Assembly: GCF_036013745.1 (NCBI RefSeq)
Contig: NZ_CP107880.1
Coordinates: forward strand, 310,001-374,000
Direction: 5' to 3'
DNA: 64,000 nt
Origin: Streptomyces sp. NBC_00483
Lineage (GTDB): Bacteria > Actinomycetota > Actinomycetes > Streptomycetales > Streptomycetaceae
Shown: piece by piece, positions 48,847 to 57,810 of the stretch
How positions within the stretch are numbered: the first letter of the stretch is position 1
Layout: each line of letters opens with the position of its first letter
The notes under the pieces: generated by a model
Told to the model about the DNA's origin: nothing
The model's database searches: none
The model's input: only the letters and a program-made list of their open reading frames with translations
Translations under genes and position numbers: made by a program

Positions 48847-50958
48847 GTGACCACGCGGAAGCAGCACACGGGGAATCTGCCCGCGGCGACGCCGGAGCTG
48901 ATCGGGCGGCGGCCCGAACTGACGGAGATCCGACGGCTGTTCACGGATGCGCGCCTGGTGACCCTGACGGGGGTCGGTGGGGTGGGCAAGACGCGGCTGG
49001 CGCTGCAGTCCGCGCACGAGGCGCAGCCGGCCTACCGGGACGGCGCGTGGTGGGTGGAGCTGTCCCCCGTGCGATACGGATCCGTGCTGGCGCTCGCCAT
49101 CGCCGAGGAGTTGCCGCTGGCGGATCAGACGACACGTCCGATGATCGATGTGCTGGTCGACTATCTGGCCGAACGCGAGATGCTGCTGGTACTGGACACT
49201 TGCGAGCATCTGGTGGGTCCCTGCGCGCTTGCGGTCGAGGCATTGCTACGCGGGGCGCCTGCGCTGCGGGTTCTGGTCACGAGCCGCCGCCCGCTGGGCA
49301 TGGTCCAGGAGCAGACGTTGACCGTCGCGCCGCTGGCCGTGCCGGAGAGCGACAAGGATGTGGCCGGGGCGGCGACGGACGCGGCCGTCCTGCTGGCTGC
49401 CCGCGCGGCCGAAGTGGCGCCCGGTTTCGCCGTCACCGATGCCAACCGGCCGGACCTGGTACGGCTGTGCCGGCGCCTGGACGGCCTGCCGCTCGCCATC
49501 GAGCTGGCGGCCGCACGACTGCGCGAACTGTCCCTGGCGGAACTGACCGAACGCCTGGAGGACCGTTACGCGGTGCTGAGCAGCGCCGAGAAGGTGGCGC
49601 GCGACGCCGCCCCGCCGTGGCACCAGGCGCTGCGCACCGCGATCGGCTGGAGTCACGAACTGTGCACCCCGGCGGAGCGACTGCTGTGGGCACGCCTTTC
49701 CGTCTTCGCGGGCGGCTTCGACGCCGAGTCGGCCCGGCAGGTGTGTGCCGACGCGCATCTGCCGGGCACCAAGATCCAGGTCCTCCTGGACGCGCTCATC
49801 GACAAGTCCATCCTGAATTGGCAGCCGTCCGGGAGCACCGAGCGATACCGGATGCTCGACACCATCCGTGAGTACGGTGCCTGGTGGCTGGAGGCCATCG
49901 GCGAGCGCGACGACGGTCGCCGCCGCCACGTCGGCCACTACACGTCGCTGATCCGCCACTTCGCCGACCGCTTTCTCACCTCCGAACAGGTGCCGTTGTA
50001 CTGGGGACTTGTCCCCGATCGGGAGAATCTCCGCGCCGCCCTCGGCCATGCCCTCGACGACGGCGGCAACGAGGCCGTGGCGGTGACAGCGGCGATGTGG
50101 GCGTACTGGGTGTGTGCCGGGCAGCCCCGCGAGGCGGGCCACTGGATGGACCTGGCCCTCGAGCACGCCTCCCGGCCGTCGGTCGACCGGTTCACGACAC
50201 TGGTGTGGAGCTGCACCTTCGCGACGTACCGGGGCGAGCACACGGCGGCACTGCGGTTCGCGGATGCGGCGCAAGAGGACGCCGACCGGCTCGCCGACCG
50301 GCGACTTGGCGGATACGCCGCCATGAGCCGCGGGATTGCGCTGGCCTACTCCGGCGAACCCGGCTCGGGCCTGGATCTGCTGCATCGGGCGACGGAGATC
50401 TTCCGCGAGGTCGACGACGCCTCCGGCACATGTCTGGCTGCCATCCGCCGTGGGATCGCCCATACGATGGGCGGCAACCCCGGCGCCGCGCTCGCCGACT
50501 TCGACGAAGCACTCGACCTGTTCGGCGAAGGCAGTGAGGAGAGCTACTTCACGGCGTTCATCCTCACCGCCAGCGGCATCGCCCACATTCTCTTCGGGGA
50601 CACCACCGCTGCCGACCGGGCGGGGCGCCGGGCCCTTGAACTTCAGTACGCGCGCGACGACTTGCTCGGCCAGGCGGCCTCGCTCAGCGTGTTGGCATGG
50701 GTCGCCGCCCAGGACGGACGACACCCCCGCTCGGCCTGGCTGTTCGGCGCGGTGTGCGCGGTGGAGGAGCTGGCGGGCTCGGCCCCGTTCGTCGGCAACC
50801 CGAAACTGGGAGCATTGCACGCCCAGTTCCATGCCGCTGCGCGGCAGGCACTCGGCGACCAGCGCTACGAGGCGCTGCACCGCCAGGGCGCTGAGCAACC
50901 GCGGCCGGCCGCGGTGCACTTCGCTCTGAGCAACCACGACGCGCCTCCCGCACCCTGA
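48847..50958 (+). CDS. NB-ARC/AAA-type ATPase with TPR repeats (regulator without an output domain)
   Basis: 703 residues from GTG 48847 (GAGGGG upstream). P-loop TLTGVGGVGKTRLALQS (about 43-59), Walker B LLVLDTCEHLVGP, RLCRRLDGLPLAIELAAARL (the GLPLA motif of STAND ATPases), followed by helical repeats to the end. Relatives in Streptomyces usually have a SARP domain before or a LuxR HTH after this core. Neither is present here; the protein stops at ALSNHDAPPAP. It may signal by protein contact, or be a truncated regulator. Confidence 0.85.
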   Translation: MTTRKQHTGNLPAATPELIGRRPELTEIRRLFTDARLVTLTGVGGVGKTRLALQSAHEAQPAYRDGAWWVELSPVRYGSVLALAIAEELPLADQTTRPMIDVLVDYLAEREMLLVLDTCEHLVGPCALAVEALLRGAPALRVLVTSRRPLGMVQEQTLTVAPLAVPESDKDVAGAATDAAVLLAARAAEVAPGFAVTDANRPDLVRLCRRLDGLPLAIELAAARLRELSLAELTERLEDRYAVLSSAEKVARDAAPPWHQALRTAIGWSHELCTPAERLLWARLSVFAGGFDAESARQVCADAHLPGTKIQVLLDALIDKSILNWQPSGSTERYRMLDTIREYGAWWLEAIGERDDGRRRHVGHYTSLIRHFADRFLTSEQVPLYWGLVPDRENLRAALGHALDDGGNEAVAVTAAMWAYWVCAGQPREAGHWMDLALEHASRPSVDRFTTLVWSCTFATYRGEHTAALRFADAAQEDADRLADRRLGGYAAMSRGIALAYSGEPGSGLDLLHRATEIFREVDDASGTCLAAIRRGIAHTMGGNPGAALADFDEALDLFGEGSEESYFTAFILTASGIAHILFGDTTAADRAGRRALELQYARDDLLGQAASLSVLAWVAAQDGRHPRSAWLFGAVCAVEELAGSAPFVGNPKLGALHAQFHAAARQALGDQRYEALHRQGAEQPRPAAVHFALSNHDAPPAP

Positions 50959-51143
50959 CGGAACGGTCGGTCCGCTTCGAGGTACTCGACCGCCGCGAAC
51001 GACCACGCTGAGCAATCACCTGCGCATGCAGACCCGCCGGACGCGGGCCGCTCTTCTGTGCGTCTTGTGTTGATCCATTACCCCGTCAGCCGATGTTCGT
51101 TGGGCTTGGTGACCGTTGCCCTACTACGAGGAGTCACCTGCTC

Positions 51144-52049
51144 ATGCCTGAGGAATTCGTACGTCGGATGCACTTCAAAGGGTTCGACTATGACTGCCGC
51201 ATCGTCGAGAACCCCGCTCCTCGGACAGAGCCCATCGTGCTGCTGGGCGGTTCCTTCCAGGACATGTACGCCTTCCGGCGGTTGGAGAAGCCCTGGACGG
51301 AGGTCGCGACGGTCATCACCGTCGACCTCCCGGGGTCGGGCAAGGCCGACGACCTGCCGGCGGAGTACGGCTTCGACTTCCTCGCCGAGGTGCTGGGCGA
51401 TCTGCTCGGGCAGCTGGAGTTGGACGCCGTGAATCTGTTCGCCGCTTCGTACGGCGTTCCCATCGCGTACCGGCTGGTCCAACGGCGGCCCGAGCGCGTC
51501 AAGCGCCTGATGCTCGCCGGGGCTTCCATGGAGTACCCGGCGGAGTGCCGGACCGCGCTTCGCGCCATGGTCGACAGCCTCGCCTCCGGAGACATTTCGA
51601 GTGCCTATGGCCGGGTGACGGTCGAGGCGCTCATGGCGCACCCGGACCGTCCCGTCCGCAAGCGTGCCGTGACGGCCCGGCTGCTGGCCTGCACGATGAG
51701 CGCCATCACCGAGGCCGATGTGCCCCGGCACGTCGCCATCCTGGAGCGCGTCCTGGCCACTCCCGGCCTTCCGCCCGGTGGGATCCCCGACGTACCGGCC
51801 CTGTGCTTCACCGGTGAGTACGACGAGTTCTCCACCCCGGACCGCGTACGCGAAGTAGCCGCAACGATTCAGCAGGGGCAGTTCGCCCTGATCCGCGAGT
51901 CCGACCATCTGCCCAATCTCGAACGGGGCAAGGAGTTCTCGCGGCTCATCGCGGACTACTTCACCGACCAGCCGATCGACACGCTCGACTTTCTGACGTC
52001 GATCGAGCGTCCGGCTCTGGAAAGGGTGCCTGTCGGCGCCGCGTCGTAG
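51144..52049 (+). CDS. α/β-Hydrolase
   Basis: 301 residues from ATG 51144 (GAGGAG about 11 bp upstream). VLLGGSFQDMYAFRRLEKPW carries the oxyanion region. DLPGSGKADDLPAEYG follows. The nucleophile elbow is NLFAASYGVPIAYRL (AxSxG instead of GxSxG). Acid GEYDEFST and His in SDHLPNLE complete the triad. Similar non-standard elbows occur in biosynthetic hydrolases and 2-hydroxymuconate-type enzymes. No linked pathway is evident. Confidence 0.8.
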   Translation: MPEEFVRRMHFKGFDYDCRIVENPAPRTEPIVLLGGSFQDMYAFRRLEKPWTEVATVITVDLPGSGKADDLPAEYGFDFLAEVLGDLLGQLELDAVNLFAASYGVPIAYRLVQRRPERVKRLMLAGASMEYPAECRTALRAMVDSLASGDISSAYGRVTVEALMAHPDRPVRKRAVTARLLACTMSAITEADVPRHVAILERVLATPGLPPGGIPDVPALCFTGEYDEFSTPDRVREVAATIQQGQFALIRESDHLPNLERGKEFSRLIADYFTDQPIDTLDFLTSIERPALERVPVGAAS

Positions 52050-52142
52050 CGTGGGGCTTCGTACGGCGGCGCGGCGAGATGGGAAAGGCTTGCTGCGCCA
52101 TCTCCCTTTGTTCTCAGTGCAGTTCGGGAACGTTTGAGACGC

Positions 52143-53168
52143 TCAAGGTGTGAGGATCGCCCGGCCTCGGATGCGGCCGGCTTCCAGGTCGTCCAGCGCG
52201 TCCTGGAAGCGGTCCAGGGGGTACTTGGCGGTGTGCAGGCGGACGCGGTCCTGTGCGGCCAGGACCATCAGTTCGCACAGGTCGTTGTACGAGCCGACCA
52301 GGTTGCCGACGAAGTTGATCTCGGCGGAGATGATGTCGATCGTCGGGACGTCGATGTTCTCGCCGTAGCCGACCACGTGGTAGTCGCCGGCCGGGCGCAG
52401 CATGCCGACGCCGTCCTTGGTGGAGCCGCCCTCGCCGACGAAGTCGATGACCGCCTCCACCCCTTGCCCGCCGGTCAGTTCGCGCACCCGGTCGACGTGG
52501 CCGCCGTCGGCGACGATGCCGTGGTCGGCCCCGATGGACGTGGCCAGGGCCACCGCGTCGGGATTGCGGTCGACGACGAGGAGCTCGGCGGCGGTGAGGG
52601 CCTTGAGCACCTGTACGCCGATGTGCCCGAGCCCGCCCGCGCCGATCACCACGCAGCGGTCCCCCGGCCGCAGCCTGCGGGCCGCCTTGGCCGCCGCGTG
52701 GTACGCCGTGAGCCCCGCGTCGGCGAGCGCCGCGACGTCGGCCGGTTCGAGGGAGTCGTCGATCCGCACCACGCTGCGCGCGGAGGTCTTCAGGTACTCG
52801 GCGTAGCCACCGGCCGTATCGATGCCGGGGAATTGGTTGTTCTCGCAGTGCACGTCGTCGCCGGCCCGGCAGGCGCGGCAAAGACCGCAGGTGATCAGCG
52901 GGTGCACGATGACCTTGTCGCCCTCGGCGACGTTGGTGACGGCGCTGCCGACGGCGTGCACCCAGCCGGCGTTCTCATGGCCGATCGTGTAGGGCAGTGT
53001 CACGCCGGACTTCTGCGCCCACTGCCCCTCCAGAATGTGGATGTCGGTGCGGCACACGCCGGCGCCGCCGATCCTGACGATCACGTCGAACGGGCCGGTT
53101 GCCTCGGGGGCCGGGACCTCGGCCATCTCGAGGTTCTTGCCGTAGCCCACGACCTGGACTGCCTTCAC
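52143..53168 (-). CDS. Zinc-dependent alcohol dehydrogenase
   Basis: 341 residues. Catalytic zinc ligands: Cys in AGVCRTDIHILEGQW, the GHENAG His-Glu. Structural zinc cysteines lie in CGLCRACRAGDDVHCENNQF. The NAD fold is CVVIGAGGLGHIGVQVLKAL. It is last in the reverse operon SDR-amidohydrolase-DUF59-ADH and overlaps the DUF59 stop by 4 bp. Operons of this make-up accompany propane/ketone monooxygenases, where the ADH oxidises secondary alcohols; here no monooxygenase is present. Confidence 0.88.
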   Translation of the reverse strand: MKAVQVVGYGKNLEMAEVPAPEATGPFDVIVRIGGAGVCRTDIHILEGQWAQKSGVTLPYTIGHENAGWVHAVGSAVTNVAEGDKVIVHPLITCGLCRACRAGDDVHCENNQFPGIDTAGGYAEYLKTSARSVVRIDDSLEPADVAALADAGLTAYHAAAKAARRLRPGDRCVVIGAGGLGHIGVQVLKALTAAELLVVDRNPDAVALATSIGADHGIVADGGHVDRVRELTGGQGVEAVIDFVGEGGSTKDGVGMLRPAGDYHVVGYGENIDVPTIDIISAEINFVGNLVGSYNDLCELMVLAAQDRVRLHTAKYPLDRFQDALDDLEAGRIRGRAILTP

Positions 53169-53884
53169 GAGACGTTCTCCTTCGATTGGTCGTCCGTGGC
53201 TTGCGGATAGCGGGTGCGCAGCAGCCCCCGGCAGAAGTGCGCGTTGCCGTCGATCGACACCCGGACCGCGCGGGCAAAGCGCAGCCGGAGCGGGATCTCG
53301 CCCGGCGGGACGCGTCGCCCCTCCTCGTCCACCAGTACCGGGTCGGACGGTGCCACGCCAAGGCCGAGCGCCTCCCGACGCCGCAGCAGCGCACCGGATG
53401 TCGGCGCCTCGGGGAGGTCCCCGAGGACCACGTCGTGCAGGTCCTCCTCGGTGAGGTCGGGGTTCTCGCGGAGCAGGCGCGTCAACGCCCGCTCCATCGC
53501 GGCGACATGGGCCTTGCGGCGGAATGTCAGCCGGAGCGCTTCGAGATCCTTCTCCGCCTCGGCGCCGAACGTGCCGCGGTAGCCCGCGTCCTCGGCGAGC
53601 CCGCCGTTGATCAGATCCGAGTCGTGGTGGTCGTCGAGCAGCACGACGACGTCCCGCGTCCAGGGCAGTGCCGTCAGCGCGTCCTTGGAGTCCGAGGCCA
53701 TCAGGTACGCGAAGTTGGGCGAGCAGAACGAGGTGGGGAGCCTGAGGCGGACGGTGAGCGCCCCGTCGGGGGTCAGTGTCACGGAGCGTACGAAGCCCAG
53801 GTCGGTGATCGGCTCGTCCAGCTCCGGGTCGAGGACCGTGTCCAGCGCGGCGCGGGCGGAGCGTTCCCGTGCGTCGACGGTCAT
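53165..53884 (-). CDS. DUF59/MIP18-type metal-sulfur assembly protein
   Basis: 239 residues. N-terminal DUF59 domain: LDTVLDPELDEPITDLGFVR, VRLRLPTSFCSPNFAYLMA (the Cys of the PTxxCP-like site). The C-terminal half is longer than in PaaD/SufT and unrelated to known domains I can name. It sits between the ADH and amidohydrolase genes, as in diiron alkane/ketone monooxygenase operons, where it is thought to aid metal-centre assembly. Confidence 0.75.
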   Translation of the reverse strand: MTVDARERSARAALDTVLDPELDEPITDLGFVRSVTLTPDGALTVRLRLPTSFCSPNFAYLMASDSKDALTALPWTRDVVVLLDDHHDSDLINGGLAEDAGYRGTFGAEAEKDLEALRLTFRRKAHVAAMERALTRLLRENPDLTEEDLHDVVLGDLPEAPTSGALLRRREALGLGVAPSDPVLVDEEGRRVPPGEIPLRLRFARAVRVSIDGNAHFCRGLLRTRYPQATDDQSKENVS

Positions 53885-53885
53885 G

Positions 53886-54887
53886 TCAGGCCACCGCCGG
53901 TTCGGTGACGCCCAGTCCGGCCGGGACCTCGATGTCGTACATGGCCGCCGCGTTCAGCCCGAGGATCTTCTTCTTCTGCGCCAACGTGATCGGCGCGTAT
54001 TCGGGCGTCATGTCCTCGGGGATCTGGAAGTCGACGAACCGCTCGATGAGCCAACGGGGCGTCCAGAGCGCGTAGTCGCTGGAGAACTGGATGCGGTCCT
54101 CGTCCAGCCAGTAGAGCAGTTCGCCGATGATCTGCGCGAAGTACCGGGGCCTGGTGTGGATGAAGGGGATCGCTACGGCGAGGCCGGCGTGCACGTTGGG
54201 TTCCTGCGTGGCGATCCAGCAGAAGTCCTCGAGGCGGGGCAGTCCGCAGTGCTCGACGACGAAGTTCATCTCGGGGAACTGCGTGGCCACCTTGTCGACG
54301 TCCGCCACGTCGAAGGCGTCCCGGTCGAGCGGACGGATCGTCGGCCCCTTGTGGACGTGCACGTTGTTGATGCCGAGTTCCTGGCACACCTCGAGATAGC
54401 GGTACGTCCACGGATCGTCGAGCTTGTATCCGCGGCTGTCCCCCTTCCACTCGGCGGTGTACAGCTTCACGCCCTTGAGCTGGAACCGCTCGGCGTCGCG
54501 CCGCAGTTGGTCGAGCCCCTTCTGCTCGTACCGGGGGTCCCAGGAGTGGTTGTACGTCAGCTTGTCGGGGTGCTTCTGGGTGAGCGCGAAGGCTTCCTCC
54601 GTCTGCCCGAAGCCGCCTCGGTAGAACGCTCCCAGGCGCGCGGGCTGGAAGATGGCGTGGTCGACGTACCCGTCGACGAAGAGGTCCTTCATCAGGCGCT
54701 CGCCGCCGTAGTAGAGGTACTCCTCGTACGTCCAGAGTTCCGATTCCGGGCTCAGGTTGCGGTGGTAGTCGTAGAAGCAGTCGATGAACTGCTTGCCGTG
54801 GATGTTGAGTTGGTTCTCGGGGCGCGCGTCCCAGAGCGCGATGTGCGCGTCGACGATGAAGTAGTTCTCGCCGTCCTTGGAATACAT
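53886..54887 (-). CDS. Amidohydrolase-2 family metal-dependent hydrolase
   Basis: 333 residues from ATG 54887. TIM-barrel metal sites: VDAHIALWD (DxH variant of HxH), NVHVHKGPTI, FVVEHCGLPR and FSSDYALWTP (terminal Asp). The same protein type accompanies propane monooxygenase genes in other actinomycetes, where its function is not settled. One base separates it from DUF59, indicating tight coupling. Confidence 0.8.
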   Translation of the reverse strand: MYSKDGENYFIVDAHIALWDARPENQLNIHGKQFIDCFYDYHRNLSPESELWTYEEYLYYGGERLMKDLFVDGYVDHAIFQPARLGAFYRGGFGQTEEAFALTQKHPDKLTYNHSWDPRYEQKGLDQLRRDAERFQLKGVKLYTAEWKGDSRGYKLDDPWTYRYLEVCQELGINNVHVHKGPTIRPLDRDAFDVADVDKVATQFPEMNFVVEHCGLPRLEDFCWIATQEPNVHAGLAVAIPFIHTRPRYFAQIIGELLYWLDEDRIQFSSDYALWTPRWLIERFVDFQIPEDMTPEYAPITLAQKKKILGLNAAAMYDIEVPAGLGVTEPAVA

Positions 54888-54933
54888 CTGTCCTCCTCGG
54901 GTCCTCGGGTCGGGTTCCTCGGGTCGGGCCCTC

Positions 54934-54960
54934 GGTTCCTTGGTTCCTTGGTTCCTTGGT
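54934..54960. repeat. 8-bp tandem repeat between amidohydrolase and SDR genes
   Basis: GGTTCCTT occurs three times plus GGT, preceded by two copies of CTCGGGTCGGG. It fills the 78-bp intergenic gap within the operon. Confidence 0.8.
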
Positions 54961-54965
54961 GCGCG

Positions 54966-55769
54966 TCAGGAGAACTGGATGCCGCCGTCGATCATGACGG
55001 ACTGTCCTGTCATGTAGTCCGAGTCCCGCGAGGCCAGGTACGAGACGAAGGACGCGACGTCCGAGGGCTCCTCGACGCGGCCGAGCGCGATCGCCTCCGC
55101 GTACTTCTTGATGGCCCGGCCCTTCTGCAGGCCCTCCTCCTGCGCGAGACGCTCGTCGATCAGGTCCCACATGTCGGTGCCGACGATGCCCGGGCAGTAC
55201 GCGTTGACGGTGATGCCGTGCTGCGCCCACTCCATGGCGGCGGCCTGGGTCAGTCCGCGTACGCCCCACTTCGACGCCGAGTAGGTGCCGAGCAGCGCGA
55301 ACGGGCGGTACGCGACGATCGAGGCGGCGCCGATGATCTTTCCGCCGCCGCCCTGGGCGATCATCTGCCGTGCGGCGGCCTGGTAGGAGAGGAAGACGCC
55401 GCGCAGGTTCACGGCCATGATCTGCTCGAACTCGTCGAGCCCGGTGTCGAGGAGCGGAGTGACCCTGGCGATACCGGCGTTGGCGACGTAGACGTCGACC
55501 CTGCCGAAGCGGGCGGCGACCTCCTCGACGAGCGCGTCGGTCTGTTCCTTGCTGGACACGTCGGCGTGCACGGCGAGGGAACGGCGGCCGGTCTTCTCGA
55601 TGCCGGCGGCCACCTCGTTCAGTTCCTCGCTCATGCCGGGGAGGTCGGCGACGGCGACATCGAGTCCGTCCGCGGCCAGCCGCTCCGCGATGCTGCGGCC
55701 GATGCCGCGGGCGGCGCCGGTGACGATCGCGGTACGGGGTGCGTTGTCGGCGGAGGTCGCGGAAGTCAT
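54966..55769 (-). CDS. Short-chain dehydrogenase/reductase (diacetyl/acetoin reductase-like)
   Basis: 267 residues; ATG 55769 follows AGGAG. Cofactor motif VTGAARGIGRSIAERLA, NAG at VANAGIARV, catalytic Ser-Tyr-Lys in GAASIVAYRPFALLGTYSAS KWG, and C-terminal MTGQSVMIDGGIQFS. It is most like BudC-type 2,3-butanediol/acetoin dehydrogenases. It heads the operon divergent from an AcoR-type regulator, which fits catabolism of acetoin, a diol or a related alcohol. Confidence 0.88.
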   Translation of the reverse strand: MTSATSADNAPRTAIVTGAARGIGRSIAERLAADGLDVAVADLPGMSEELNEVAAGIEKTGRRSLAVHADVSSKEQTDALVEEVAARFGRVDVYVANAGIARVTPLLDTGLDEFEQIMAVNLRGVFLSYQAAARQMIAQGGGGKIIGAASIVAYRPFALLGTYSASKWGVRGLTQAAAMEWAQHGITVNAYCPGIVGTDMWDLIDERLAQEEGLQKGRAIKKYAEAIALGRVEEPSDVASFVSYLASRDSDYMTGQSVMIDGGIQFS

Positions 55770-55988
55770 AGGAGGCTCCTGTGCTCGACGGCGGGCGACC
55801 GCACCGGTTGTGCGGCGCCGACCATCAGCGTGGGGGCCGGGGGCTCCGTCGAGTTTTTCAATGTGGAACACAACGGGCCCGGCTCCTGTAGCAGTGCACG
55901 GAAAACGCACAGGGAGTCTTGGCGAACAGCCGGTTGTCGGGTACAAACACGTTCGTAATATGGCGGAAACACGCCCATCGGAGACGCC
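55770..55988. promoter_or_regulatory. Divergent control region, catabolic operon / AcoR-type regulator
   Basis: 219 bp. It contains AT-richer tracts (GAGTTTTTCAATGTGGAACA; CGTTCGTAATATGGCGGAAA) and a short dyad TGTGGAACACA near 55862, possible sites for the regulator. Confidence 0.5.
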
Positions 55989-57791
55989 ATGCTCAGTGAC
56001 AGCACGGAGCGGGACCGGACCATCGCGCGAGCGCGCCTGCAATTCCTCACGCATGCGGAACCGCCTGCGCAGATCGTGCCCGAGGGCATCCGCAACTCCT
56101 GGCAGCGTTCCAAGTACCTGGGGGTCGGCACGGACGAGGTGGTCGTCCCCTACCAGCCCGATTACGACCGGGAGAGCCGCCTTGTCCGCGCCGCCGCGCC
56201 CGTCCTCGACCGGTTGGAACGGACGTTGGCGGGTTCGGACGCCTCGGTGATCGTGACGGACCGCAAGGGCTGGGTGCGCGACCGCCGCGTCGGAGAGAAG
56301 CGGCTCTCGACGCATCTGGACCGGGTCCATCTGGCCCCCGGCTTCAACTACGCCGAACAGTTCGTCGGCACGAACGGCATCGGGGTCGCCCTGGAGGAGC
56401 GCCGGCCCAACGTGGTCCTCGGCACCGAGCACTTCAACGAACGCCTGCAGAGCGTCTCTTGCGCGGCTGCCCCGATCCGCAACTCGGTCACCGGGCGAGT
56501 AGAGGGGGCCATGAACCTGACGTGCTGGAACGGCCCGGCGCGCACGCTCATGGCGGCCCTGGTGCAGGAGGCCGCGGGCGACATCGCGCGCGTGATGTAC
56601 GAGTTCAGCAGCTCGCACCAGCGTGCGCTCCTGGAGGCGTTCCAGCAGGTGAGCCACTACGGTGACCGACCGGTGCTCTGTCTCGGCCACGATCTCGTAC
56701 TCGCCAACTCCGCCGCCTCCGCGCGGCTCACGGGCGACGACCACCGCCTGCTGCACGAGGCCGCCGCCGAACTGGGACACGCGCCGCGCACCCGCCAGGA
56801 GGTGCAACTGACCGGCGGGGAGACCGTGTTGATGCGCTGCCGCCAGGTCGACAGCTCGGCGGGCGCGGCCGGGTACCTGCTGGAGCTGGCCTTCGCTGAC
56901 GTCCCGTCCGGCGGCCGACCCCGTTCCGGCTCCCGTACGCGGACGGAGCAGGACGCGACCCGGCCGTGGCCACTACCGGGCCTGGCCGGGACGGACCCGG
57001 CATGGAACACGGTCTCCCGTACGACGTCCCGCTGCGCCCGCGAACGGACGCCGCTCCTCCTCCACGGCGAGGCAGGAACGGGCAAGTCCGCGCTGGTCGG
57101 CGCCGCGCACGCGTTGACCGGCGCGACGTCGGCCCCCGTCGTCGTGGATGCCACGGCCACCGGGGCGACCGACACCGGAACCGACCTGCCGACCGCGCTG
57201 CGACAGGCACCCACGGGCCCGGGCCGCGCCCTGGTCCTCCGGAACGTCGACGCCGTGTCCCCCGAACAGGGACCCGCCGTCGCCCAGGCCCTGGAGGCCG
57301 CGGCGGCCCAGGGCACGTGGATCGTGGGCACGCTCCACCGGGCACAAGGCGTACCCGAGCCCCTGAGGCGCTGCTTCGTCGAAGCGGCGGCCGTTCCCGC
57401 CCTGCGACACCGCCTCGCAGACCTCCCCGCCCTGGTCGACCGTCTGCTGCTGCGCATCGGCGCGGACGTCGAGTGCGCACCGGAGGTGCTGCCGCTGCTG
57501 CGTCGGCACGACTGGCCCGGCAACATCCGGCAACTGGACGCCGCCCTGCGCGAGGCCGCGGCGGGCCGCCGCACCTACCGGATCGAACTCCGCGACCTGC
57601 CGCCGTCCCTGCACAGCGCGGGCGGCCGCTCGCTCAGCGCCTGGGAGGCGTCCGAACGCGACACCCTGGTCCAGGCCCTGCTGGCGGCGGACGGCAACAA
57701 ACTGCTGGCGGCGCAGCGGCTCGGCATCTCGCGCACAACGATCTACCGGAAGATGCGGGCCTACGGGATCACGCTTCCGGCAGGCGGCTGA
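55989..57791 (+). CDS. AcoR/MimR-type regulator without a σ54-contact loop
   Basis: 600 residues. N-terminal GAF-like sensor (SWQRSKYLGVG; VIVTDRKGWVRDRRVG; APGFNYAEQFVGTNGIGVAL). An AAA+-like domain has Walker A LLHGEAGTGKSALVGAA (about 355-370) and ALVLRNVDAVSPEQGP. A Fis HTH closes the protein (AADGNKLLAAQRLGISRTTI YRKM). The GAFTGA loop that contacts σ54 is absent. Such forms control acetoin and propane/ketone genes in actinomycetes, which lack σ54. It probably activates the divergent operon. Confidence 0.87.
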   Translation: MLSDSTERDRTIARARLQFLTHAEPPAQIVPEGIRNSWQRSKYLGVGTDEVVVPYQPDYDRESRLVRAAAPVLDRLERTLAGSDASVIVTDRKGWVRDRRVGEKRLSTHLDRVHLAPGFNYAEQFVGTNGIGVALEERRPNVVLGTEHFNERLQSVSCAAAPIRNSVTGRVEGAMNLTCWNGPARTLMAALVQEAAGDIARVMYEFSSSHQRALLEAFQQVSHYGDRPVLCLGHDLVLANSAASARLTGDDHRLLHEAAAELGHAPRTRQEVQLTGGETVLMRCRQVDSSAGAAGYLLELAFADVPSGGRPRSGSRTRTEQDATRPWPLPGLAGTDPAWNTVSRTTSRCARERTPLLLHGEAGTGKSALVGAAHALTGATSAPVVVDATATGATDTGTDLPTALRQAPTGPGRALVLRNVDAVSPEQGPAVAQALEAAAAQGTWIVGTLHRAQGVPEPLRRCFVEAAAVPALRHRLADLPALVDRLLLRIGADVECAPEVLPLLRRHDWPGNIRQLDAALREAAAGRRTYRIELRDLPPSLHSAGGRSLSAWEASERDTLVQALLAADGNKLLAAQRLGISRTTIYRKMRAYGITLPAGG

Positions 57792-57810
57792 AGCGGGCCC
57801 TGGTTGCGGG

